In this document: positions 1 through 5,463 of the stretch, piece by piece | How the letters are laid out: every line of letters begins with the position of its first letter | Position numbering within the stretch: the stretch's first letter is position 1 | Assembly (NCBI GenBank): GCA_007116195.1 | Contig: SKIX01000208.1 | Location: 1-6,826, forward strand | DNA: 6,826 bases | Source of the DNA: Marinospirillum sp. | Lineage (GTDB): Bacteria; Pseudomonadota; Gammaproteobacteria; Pseudomonadales; Halomonadaceae | Direction: 5' to 3' | Position numbers and translations under genes: made by a program | The notes under the pieces: generated by a model | What the model saw: only the letters and a program-made list of their open reading frames with translations | Database searches by the model: none | What the model was told of the DNA's origin: nothing

Positions 1-503
1 ACTTCGCCAAGGTGAGTGACTTGCCGAGCTAAGGGTTCAAATACAGGAGCTAGACGCTTTAAGCTTGCTGAATGACCACCACACATGATCGCTAGTTGGC
101 CAGATTCAGCTCCTTGAACACCGCCGGAAACGGGCGCATCTACCCAGTCAGCACCTCGCTGACGCACCAATTCAGCAAACTGCCGGGTTGCTTTGGGTGC
201 AATGCTAGAAAAATCGACAAGCAGCTGGTTAGGTTTTAGCGCTTCGAGTAGCCCTTCTGGTTGATGTAAAAGGCTTTCAACGCTTTGCGTGTCAGTCACA
301 CATAGACAGATAATCTCAGCTTGACGGGCAACAGCCGCTGGGCTAGTTGCTTGGTGTGCACCCAGGTTGACCAAGCGATCAGCTTTGCTGGGGGTTCGAT
401 TCCACACGTGGAGCTGAAACCCTGCTTCAAGCAAGCGTTGGCTCAGGGGCTGCCCCATTAACCCTAAGCCTAGAAAACCAAGGACAGGAAGAGAGCTGGG
501 CAT
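1..503 (-). CDS. 3-hydroxyisobutyrate dehydrogenase-family NAD(P)-dependent oxidoreductase (N-terminal part, cut by window edge)
   Basis: Reading leftwards from the ATG at 503-501, 167 codons stay open to the window edge; family members are usually about 290-300 residues, so only the NAD(P)-binding Rossmann domain is visible. Seen: a GLGLMG dinucleotide loop at residues 12-17, VDFSSIAP at 96-103 (family DxSTxxP motif), and DAPVSGGVQGAESG starting at residue 122, the substrate-binding signature of beta-hydroxyacid dehydrogenases, followed by the family's IMCGG. The catalytic lysine, expected near residue 170, lies outside the window. Members oxidise or reduce 3-hydroxyacids such as 3-hydroxyisobutyrate, tartronate semialdehyde/glycerate or L-serine in the cytosol; the substrate here cannot be told. 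An AAAGGA Shine-Dalgarno (517-512) sits 8 bases before the ATG. It follows alr by 40 bases on the same strand with no visible terminator, so co-transcription is likely. The family call is firm, the substrate is not. Confidence 0.9.
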   Translation of the reverse strand, partial: MPSSLPVLGFLGLGLMGQPLSQRLLEAGFQLHVWNRTPSKADRLVNLGAHQATSPAAVARQAEIICLCVTDTQSVESLLHQPEGLLEALKPNQLLVDFSSIAPKATRQFAELVRQRGADWVDAPVSGGVQGAESGQLAIMCGGHSASLKRLAPVFEPLARQVTHLGE

Positions 504-543
504 AACAGGAATCCTTTACTGGAAAGTTTAAAAATTAACAGAA

Positions 544-1635
544 TTAAATGTAACAGCGTGGTACGCGAGGTAGTAAGCCAGTGAGTAGGGTATAGCTAAG
601 GGTGTCGCAGTCTTGCGCAACTTCATTGATGTTAAGCTGTTTGCCCCAAAGCTCGACGTCATCGCCAGGCTGAGGGTCAGGAACCCCCGTCAAATCGACC
701 GCAAGCATGTCCATGGACACTCGCCCTGCTAAACCACAGCGCACTCCCTTGACCATAACTGGTGTACCATCCTTTGCTTGGCGTGGGTAGCCATCGCCAT
801 AACCACAAGCCACTATGCCTATGGATGTGGCCTGCTGCGTTATATAACGACCGCCATAACCAACGGCTTCTCCAGCGGCTAGGTGGCGTACACTGATCAA
901 CTGGCTTTTCAAAGTCATGACAGCTTCTAGTTGATCGCCCCAAAAGTGCCCGGGTGCTAAAGGTGAAGCACCATAAAGTAAAATGCCAGGCCGTAGCCAA
1001 CCCTGTGCAGCCTGAGGCCAGCCTAAAATAGCAGGTGAGTTAGCTAAGCTGATCTGACAGTTTAGTTGCTGCTGCAGGTTTTGCAGCTGCTCTAATTGAA
1101 TTTGAGTCTTCGGGTTGTCTAACTGATCAGCGGCTGCGAAGTGGCTGGTCAAAATAACCTGGTTAACCCAGGGCTGCTGAATTAGCCAGGAATAAACAGC
1201 TTGAACTTGCTCAGGCTCAAAGCCAAGACGGTGCATTCCTGTATCCACTTTCAGCCAAACTGTTAAGGGCTGTTTGGCTGTTGTGCTAGAAGAGCAGTAG
1301 TGTTTAAGGCACTCTAGCTGCCATGAAGAGTGAATCATAAGCTCATAGCCACGCTGAAAAATGAGCGGCAGCTCATCAGCACTAAAAAAGCCTTCCAGTA
1401 GTAGAAGAGGATGCGGAAGGCCTGCAGACTTAAGCTCTTCGGCCTCTTCAATGCTGGCAACGGCAAAAGCAGGGGCCAGGTCAGCTAAGGCTTGAGCAAC
1501 CGGAATACTTCCATGACCGTAAGCATTGGCTTTAATGACCGCAATAGCTTGATCGCTTGCAGCGGCTTGTAATGCCAGCTGATAATTGTGCCTTAAAGCG
1601 TTAAGGTTGATCTGAGCGACTAGCGGTCGACCCAT
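544..1635 (-). CDS. alr: Alanine racemase (PLP-dependent, Alr/DadX family)
   Basis: Interconverts L- and D-alanine in the cytosol, supplying D-Ala for peptidoglycan, or L-Ala/D-Ala catabolism if it is the DadX type. The chosen start gives 363 residues, normal for the family (about 355-390). Numbering from that start: the PLP lysine is K35 in AVIKANAYGHG; LKVDTGMHRLG carries the usually carbamylated lysine K129 and R136; R215 lies in LRPGI; the second catalytic base Y260 is in VGYGGRY; SMDM (about 307-310) lines the active site. An N-terminal TIM barrel and a C-terminal beta domain are both complete. Start choice: an ATG at 1647 would add MEKK but has no Shine-Dalgarno before it, while the ATG at 1635 has GGAG six bases upstream and gives MGRPLVAQINL, which resembles DadX N termini. 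No dadA-type dehydrogenase is visible nearby, so alr versus dadX cannot be settled. The downstream neighbour is the hydroxyacid dehydrogenase gene. Divergent from the GDPD gene. Confidence 0.96.
   Translation of the reverse strand: MGRPLVAQINLNALRHNYQLALQAAASDQAIAVIKANAYGHGSIPVAQALADLAPAFAVASIEEAEELKSAGLPHPLLLLEGFFSADELPLIFQRGYELMIHSSWQLECLKHYCSSSTTAKQPLTVWLKVDTGMHRLGFEPEQVQAVYSWLIQQPWVNQVILTSHFAAADQLDNPKTQIQLEQLQNLQQQLNCQISLANSPAILGWPQAAQGWLRPGILLYGASPLAPGHFWGDQLEAVMTLKSQLISVRHLAAGEAVGYGGRYITQQATSIGIVACGYGDGYPRQAKDGTPVMVKGVRCGLAGRVSMDMLAVDLTGVPDPQPGDDVELWGKQLNINEVAQDCDTLSYTLLTGLLPRVPRCYI
1557..1586 (+). promoter_or_regulatory. Weak candidate sigma70 promoter for the GDPD gene, inside alr
   Basis: TTGCAG (1557-1562), an 18-base spacer, then GATAAT (1581-1586, one mismatch to TATAAT) would start RNA near 1593, giving a leader of about 68 bases that is antisense to the first codons of alr. 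The -35 match is poor. It is listed because only 25 bases separate the two start codons, so a GDPD promoter must lie in or next to the alr coding region. Confidence 0.2.
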
Positions 1636-1641
1636 TTTTTT

Positions 1642-1645
1642 CTCC
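1642..1645 (-). promoter_or_regulatory. Shine-Dalgarno site deciding the alr start
   Basis: GGAG reads right to left at 1645-1642 and is followed by six A residues and then ATG at 1635-1633. The G of the competing upstream ATG (1647-1645) is the first base of this GGAG, so the upstream start would lie within the ribosome-binding site. This favours translation from 1635. Confidence 0.7.
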
Positions 1646-1660
1646 ATACAGGTTTTTTAT

Positions 1661-2428
1661 ATGTTGATGTCAGCAATTATAGGGCATCGGGGTGCCAGAG
1701 GTTTGGCAGCAGAAAATACTCTGGATGCAATCACCATGGCTGCTAGTTTGGGTGTTCGCTGGGTCGAGCTGGATGTTAGGCTAACTCGTGACCAGGTGCC
1801 TATTTTGTTCCATGATGCTTATTTGAACAAGTTGAGCAAAGGTCGCGGTGAGCTTGCCAAGCAAGACTATAAGAGCTTGAAAGATGTGCTTGTTCGCGCA
1901 CCCGTTAACAAGAAGAGCGCTTGTGCTCAGCCTTTGGCAGACCTGGCTTCAGCTTTAAGCCTTGCGGCTGACTTGGGTCTAGGAGTCAACCTCGAAATCA
2001 AGCCTGCTCATTCCTCGAAAGAGTATCTCATTATTCAGCGGGTTGAGCAGGTCGTGCGTCAATATCCCGGTCTACCCCTAGTCATTTCAAGCTTTAGTTT
2101 CGGAGTGCTTAAAGAAGCTCAGCAGCTTTTGCCCCAGCTGCCACGTGCGTGCTTATGGGAACATTTACCAAGGAATTGGCAAGAACAGGCTTTTAAGCTG
2201 GAAGCACGCTCAGTGCATTTAAGTGCAACCTGGCTAAAAAGGAGTCACGTTGCTGCAATACGCGCACAGGGTAAAGAGGTTTACGTTTATACCGTTAACT
2301 CCACTACTCAAGCCGAACAATTATTTAGCTGGGGGGTCACGGGTATTTTTACTGACTACCCCCAACTATTTGAGCATAAGTTGAATCAACCAGTAGCACC
2401 CTGCAAGCCTTTTGGCTCGGCTATTTAA
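1661..2428 (+). CDS. Glycerophosphodiester phosphodiesterase, cytosolic UgpQ-like
   Basis: Hydrolyses glycerophosphodiesters (for example glycerophosphocholine or glycerophosphoethanolamine) to sn-glycerol 3-phosphate and an alcohol. The 255 residues match the cytosolic UgpQ size class (about 240-250). No signal peptide is seen, unlike periplasmic GlpQ. GDPD TIM-barrel signatures in order: HRGARGLAAENT with catalytic H9 and R10; ELDVRLT with metal ligands E36 and D38; FHD with catalytic H51 and D52; LEIKP with metal ligand E112 and K114; SSFS at 143-146; YTVN at 210-213; and the closing GIFTDYP at 228-234. All key residues are present, so it should be active. The start at 1661 has a modest AGG eight bases upstream; a second in-frame ATG at 1667 is possible. 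Its start region overlaps the likely alr promoter, and its TAA overlaps the stop of the convergent phosphatase gene. The true substrate is not visible from sequence. Confidence 0.93.
   Translation: MLMSAIIGHRGARGLAAENTLDAITMAASLGVRWVELDVRLTRDQVPILFHDAYLNKLSKGRGELAKQDYKSLKDVLVRAPVNKKSACAQPLADLASALSLAADLGLGVNLEIKPAHSSKEYLIIQRVEQVVRQYPGLPLVISSFSFGVLKEAQQLLPQLPRACLWEHLPRNWQEQAFKLEARSVHLSATWLKRSHVAAIRAQGKEVYVYTVNSTTQAEQLFSWGVTGIFTDYPQLFEHKLNQPVAPCKPFGSAI
1676..1681 (-). promoter_or_regulatory. Candidate -10 element for alr
   Basis: A perfect TATAAT reads on the minus strand at 1681-1676. Transcription would begin near 1669, giving a leader of roughly 30 bases before the alr ATG at 1635. It lies inside the first codons of the divergent GDPD gene. 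I see no good -35 hexamer at the usual distance (the best is an AAACCT-like sequence near 1704-1699), so it would need an activator or be weak. Supported by position and hexamer only. Confidence 0.35.
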
Positions 2429-3252
2429 TCAGCTAAATCAGCTTGCCAGAGCATCTCTTTAAGAGGCTGGTGGATAGCAGGTGTGGTTATAACCCAGTCT
2501 CGTGTATCCAGGTAGAAGGGGGAGTCGGGATCAGGGTAAAGATGGCTTAAACTGGCTCCTGCCTCTTCAGCAATTAACACTGCAGCAGCGAAGTCCCATA
2601 AACTAAGGCTTTCATAGTAGCCATCTAAAGAACCATCAGCAACGTGACAAATATCTAAAGCAGCTGAGCCACAGCGTCTTAGGTCTTGGCAATGGGGAAG
2701 GAGGTGCTGTAAACGACGAATAAGCGGTTGCAGCTGACTTTTATCATACGGAAAACCACTTGCAATAAGCGCTGGACGTAGTTCCTGTAAACCACTGACA
2801 GCTAGAGGTTGATTGTTCTTCAAAGCCCCTCGCCCGCGAATAGCAACGAAGGTTTCATTTAAAAAAGGACTGTGCACGACCCCTAACAAAGGAATGCCCT
2901 GGCTATAAAAGCCTAATGAAATAGCAACATGCGGCTGGCCGTGAGCAAAGTTGACTGTGCCATCAATAGGGTCAAGAATCCAGAGGCCTGGGTGATCAGC
3001 TGCTTCACGCGTATTCGACTGGCCTTCTTCGCTGAGTAGCGTATCTTCAGGAAAAGCCTGGCGCAGGCGTTCGACAATCCAGTTGTCAATTTCTTTATCA
3101 GTCGAGGTAACGAGCTCTTGATGGCTTTTGTAGCTTTGCTGAAAACGCCCACTGGCTCGCGCTTGTAGCATTTTTTGTCCGGCTTGCAAGGCTAGCTTTT
3201 CAGCAATTTTAAGACGACTTTGTAAAGCAGGAAAAGAGTAGGCAGGTTTCAA
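2425..3252 (-). CDS. Inositol monophosphatase-family protein (SuhB-like), TTG start
   Basis: A cytosolic, Mg-dependent, Li-sensitive type of sugar-phosphate phosphatase. Related members act on inositol 1-phosphate, histidinol phosphate or PAP, and E. coli SuhB also has an rRNA transcription/antitermination role. Seen in the 275 residues (family about 260-275): LVTSTDKEID at 47-56, the metal ligand E75 in LLSEEG, motif A WILDPIDGTVNF at 91-102 with D94 and D97, the substrate-recognition stretch RCGSAALD at 193-200, and motif B LWDFAAA with D220. All metal ligands are intact. The start codon is TTG at 3252-3250, backed by TAAGGTG at 3264-3258; the first in-frame ATG is codon 28 and would remove conserved N-terminal sequence. 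It is convergent with the GDPD gene (stops overlap) and divergent from the membrane-protein gene. The LSLWDFAAA stretch differs from E. coli SuhB's RPWDFAAG, so I call the family rather than SuhB itself. Confidence 0.9.
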   Translation of the reverse strand: MKPAYSFPALQSRLKIAEKLALQAGQKMLQARASGRFQQSYKSHQELVTSTDKEIDNWIVERLRQAFPEDTLLSEEGQSNTREAADHPGLWILDPIDGTVNFAHGQPHVAISLGFYSQGIPLLGVVHSPFLNETFVAIRGRGALKNNQPLAVSGLQELRPALIASGFPYDKSQLQPLIRRLQHLLPHCQDLRRCGSAALDICHVADGSLDGYYESLSLWDFAAAVLIAEEAGASLSHLYPDPDSPFYLDTRDWVITTPAIHQPLKEMLWQADLAD

Positions 3253-3257
3253 GTATT

Positions 3258-3264
3258 CACCTTA
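3258..3264 (-). promoter_or_regulatory. Strong ribosome binding site supporting the TTG start
   Basis: TAAGGTG reads leftwards at 3264-3258, with its AAGG core seven bases before the TTG at 3252-3250. The GTG contained in it is out of frame and meets TGA after two further codons. This is the main reason to accept TTG as the initiation codon of the phosphatase gene. Confidence 0.7.
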
Positions 3265-3266
3265 AG

Positions 3267-3294
3267 TTGACTTGTTTAGAGATAACGTTAGCAT
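3267..3294 (+). promoter_or_regulatory. Candidate sigma70 promoter for the plus-strand gene run
   Basis: TTGACT (3267-3272, five of six consensus bases), a 16-base spacer, then TAGCAT (3289-3294, four of six). RNA would start near 3301, about 25 bases before the ATG at 3326, leaving room for the AAAGG ribosome site. It sits in the only real divergent spacer of the window and could drive all four downstream genes. No clear operator was seen. Confidence 0.4.
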
Positions 3295-3325
3295 TTTCGT
3301 GCTTTTTAGATAAAGGTTAAAGGTA

Positions 3326-3673
3326 ATGGACGGAAAAATCTCAACCTCTTTAGGTTGGTTGTTAGGTAGCTCACTTATTTTAATCGGTTTTTGGTTAACC
3401 GGCTTTTACTTTCTTACAGGGGTCGCTTTAGCCTTAACAGGGTTTGTCTGGTGGCCACCCAGTCGTCAATGGCTATTAAAGCGCTGGCTACCTGCGATGC
3501 CTTTGTTTCATCTGGGCATTACACTGTGTTTGCTGGTGGTCGCCCTCTTTGCATTTATAGGTCGCCATACAGTCATTTTAGAAGAGCGAGCACTAGAAGC
3601 GGGCTACCCAAGTATTGAAGCTTGGCAAGAGGCTAAACAAAAAGAATCTCAGCCAGAATCCTTCATCGATTAA
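3326..3673 (+). CDS. Small three-helix inner-membrane protein of unknown function
   Basis: I do not recognise a named family. The 115 residues show three hydrophobic segments at about 8-24, 26-43 and 59-79. The first two are joined by a very short turn and form a tight hairpin. The basic stretch RQWLLKRW (47-54) after helix 2 suggests that loop is cytoplasmic, which would put the N terminus inside and the polar tail (80-115) in the periplasm. The tail is charged, with ILEERALEAGYPSIEAW at 84-100 likely helical. No catalytic or metal motif was seen. The ATG at 3326 has AAGG at 3313-3316, nine bases upstream, and a second AAAGG only two bases before it. It is the first gene of the plus-strand run and ends 84 bases before the likely start of the HD-GYP-type gene. 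Base usage resembles its neighbours. It is a real gene by length, ribosome site and coherent membrane pattern. Confidence 0.8.
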   Translation: MDGKISTSLGWLLGSSLILIGFWLTGFYFLTGVALALTGFVWWPPSRQWLLKRWLPAMPLFHLGITLCLLVVALFAFIGRHTVILEERALEAGYPSIEAWQEAKQKESQPESFID

Positions 3674-3757
3674 GGGCTCTCTTCTGTAAGTTTCCTGCAA
3701 GTCTTGACGAGCTGGTTTAAGATAGGGCTTTTGCGTCTTGCTAAAGATGGAATTCTC

Positions 3758-4954
3758 ATGCTAATCAATGACCAACAAGAACTTTTTCCTTTGGAAGAAG
3801 GTGAGTTGGAACTCGGAATGACCTTGCCTTGGACTGTCTTTACAGAAACGGGGCAATTAATGATGAAAGAGGGCGCTGCAGTCGATAACCAGCGTAAGCT
3901 TGATAATCTGCTCAACAAAGGCTTCCGCCATAAAGATAAAAACAGCGTTAGCAAGGAAGGTGAAGAAGGGCCGCCGGCCGATGAACCTCAGCCCCAGGTG
4001 TTTCCTGCAGATACCAACCCCTTTGTTGAGCTGGATGAGCTAGGTTATGAGCTTAAACGTCTTTTTGAAAAAATAACTGATGCTTCGGCTAAGCCTGGTG
4101 CCCTGGAAAAAGCATTTTATGCCATGGCAACCCAGATTCAGGGCTTAATTGAACTAAACACAGATGCTGTCTTAGGCGCGGTTCACCTTTCTGGTGAGCA
4201 TCCTTACATTATTCAGCACCCACTCCATGTCACCATTATCGCAGCATTAATTGCCCGTCGCCTAAAAGTGCCGCAAAGAATCCAGCTTTCTATGCTAGCC
4301 GCTTCTTTAACTCAAAACATTGGTATGAACCACTATCAAATGCGGCTCCATGCTCAAGACTTACCCTTGAATCAGCGTCAACGCAAGCAGGTGGAAGAGC
4401 ATCCTTTGGCTGGTGTGAAGCTGCTGAGTAAAGCGGGAATAGACGATAAGCTCTGGCTACAGGTTGTTTATCAGCATCATGAAAAAGCCGATGGTCAAGG
4501 CTACCCACAAGGTTTAAAAGGCATCAAAATCCGACCCGAAGCTAGAATTGTAGCCTTGGGTGATGTTTATTCTGCCTTGGTGACTAGCCGACCCTATCGT
4601 CCAGGTCTCAGTGCGCAACAAAGCTTGAAGTCTATCTTTTTAGCCAGAGGCAAGCAGTTTGATCCTCAATTAAGTATGGTGTTTCTGAAAGAGCTAGGGC
4701 TTTACCCACCAGGTGCTGCAGTTCGCTTGAAAAACGGTGAAGTGGCCTTGGTAACCAAGCGTACAGGCGACGAGCGCTCACCCAGAGTGACCAGCTTTAT
4801 GGAACAAAAGGGACAGCTGTTAATGCGCTTGCAGGAAAGGGATACCAGCGATCCTAAGTATGCTATTCAAAGTAATGTGAGTCCGCACAGCTTACCAAAA
4901 CTGAACCCAACCCTGCTTTGGGGCATCAAATTGAAGCGCGTTAACCTGTCGTGA
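3758..4954 (+). CDS. HD-GYP-domain-type protein with degenerate HD dyad (QN), probable non-canonical c-di-GMP signalling protein
   Basis: HD-GYP proteins usually hydrolyse the second messenger c-di-GMP with a bi- or trinuclear metal centre. Numbering from the ATG at 3758 (398 residues): residues 1-60 form a small N-terminal region (ELGMTLPWTVF, then a GQLMMKEGA turn); 61-85 is a charged, proline-rich linker; about 110-310 is the HD-GYP domain; then comes a tail with LYPPGAAVRLKNGEVALV (315-332). No membrane segment or receiver domain is present, so it is cytosolic. Kept: H154 (HPLHV), H215 (EEHP), HHEKADGQGYP at 240-250, D269 in LGDVYSAL and RPYR at 278-281. Changed: the HD pair expected before IG reads Q186-N187 (SLTQNIGM). 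Phosphodiesterase activity is therefore doubtful, and it may be a c-di-GMP binder or scaffold. Start: GGA six bases before the ATG at 3758; a TTG at 3704 would add 18 residues but lacks a good ribosome site. The cytochrome gene follows after 30 bases. Confidence 0.88.
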   Translation: MLINDQQELFPLEEGELELGMTLPWTVFTETGQLMMKEGAAVDNQRKLDNLLNKGFRHKDKNSVSKEGEEGPPADEPQPQVFPADTNPFVELDELGYELKRLFEKITDASAKPGALEKAFYAMATQIQGLIELNTDAVLGAVHLSGEHPYIIQHPLHVTIIAALIARRLKVPQRIQLSMLAASLTQNIGMNHYQMRLHAQDLPLNQRQRKQVEEHPLAGVKLLSKAGIDDKLWLQVVYQHHEKADGQGYPQGLKGIKIRPEARIVALGDVYSALVTSRPYRPGLSAQQSLKSIFLARGKQFDPQLSMVFLKELGLYPPGAAVRLKNGEVALVTKRTGDERSPRVTSFMEQKGQLLMRLQERDTSDPKYAIQSNVSPHSLPKLNPTLLWGIKLKRVNLS

Positions 4955-4984
4955 ATACTTAATCTGCTGATAAAGGAAAACCCT

Positions 4985-5440
4985 ATGCTTAAATGGTACT
5001 TGTTAACCTTAGTGTTCAGCTTTTTTGCATCAACACCAGCAAGCCAAGCGGCTGACTTATCTAAAGATGTTGATTTAAGAATTGAGACTTTTGACGAAAT
5101 TGATCGCCTTTTCAAAGGGTTGCGCTTTAAAGTTGTGAATATGCGTAGTCAAGATAATGTTGGTGCTATGACCTATTCAGAAGAATTAGTGCGCCTGGCT
5201 TATCGTCTTCCTGGTCTGTTTGAAGAGGAATCCCCGCGCGAACTTTTTTCTCAAAGTCGCTCTCGACCCCAAGTTTGGTCACGCAAGGAGCGCTACGATT
5301 TCTTGATGAATCAATTTATTGATCGTCTTGAAAAGACTCATGAGCTTTTAGAGCAAGGCAATATGAGTGAAGCAGGACGCATGATTGATCGTACAGCTCA
5401 GGGATGTCGTCAATGCCACAATACTTTTCGTTATCGTTAA
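4985..5440 (+). CDS. Periplasmic cytochrome c'-like protein (monohaem, C-terminal CxxCH)
   Basis: The 151-residue precursor begins with a Sec signal peptide: K3, a hydrophobic core to about residue 15, and cleavage likely after SQA at 22. The mature part is charged and helix-prone, fitting a four-helix bundle. The haem c site CRQCH is at 141-145 (C141, C144, axial H145), followed by NTFR with R149, just before the end. A haem site at the extreme C terminus, with RPQVW at 94-98 upstream, is the pattern of cytochromes c' (class II cytochromes c). Known members bind NO and CO at a five-coordinate haem and help resist nitrosative stress; some class II members carry electrons instead. Which applies here cannot be read from sequence. 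AAAGGA at 4972-4977 lies seven bases before the ATG. It lies 30 bases after the HD-GYP-type gene and 23 bases before gor, so an operon is likely. Confidence 0.85.
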   Translation: MLKWYLLTLVFSFFASTPASQAADLSKDVDLRIETFDEIDRLFKGLRFKVVNMRSQDNVGAMTYSEELVRLAYRLPGLFEEESPRELFSQSRSRPQVWSRKERYDFLMNQFIDRLEKTHELLEQGNMSEAGRMIDRTAQGCRQCHNTFRYR

Positions 5441-5463
5441 TTCATCAAGAGATTTTGTAGATT

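Noticed and set aside
677..1000. Open frame of 107 codons within alr in another frame, plus similar frames inside gor (for example 5654-5935 minus)
   Set aside because: They overlap strongly conserved genes, have no recognisable domains or convincing ribosome sites, and read as shadow frames.
1060..1100. CAG/CTG-rich low-complexity stretch
   Set aside because: It encodes a glutamine- and leucine-rich helix of alanine racemase and is not a tandem repeat element.
1625..1632. Eight-base palindrome GGTCGACC near the alr start, possible operator
   Set aside because: It encodes conserved GRP codons of alr, is short, and has no second copy, so an operator call is not supported.
2455..2465. Palindrome CTCTTTAAGAG just past the convergent stops
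   Set aside because: It has too short a loop and no T tract, and lies within phosphatase coding sequence, so it is not a credible terminator.
3290..3303. Small inverted repeat AGCA-TTTTCG-TGCT followed by T's, terminator-like
   Set aside because: The stem is only four base pairs and it lies between divergent starts where no transcript needs to end. It overlaps the end of the candidate promoter, so chance is more likely.
3704..3723. TTGACG followed by TAAGAT, a promoter-like pair before the HD-GYP-type gene
   Set aside because: The spacer is only eight bases, too short for sigma70, and no other -10 lies at the right distance.
4931..4959. TTGAAG and AATACT as a possible promoter for the cytochrome gene
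   Set aside because: Both hexamers are weak and the match is what chance would give. Tight spacing favours read-through from upstream.
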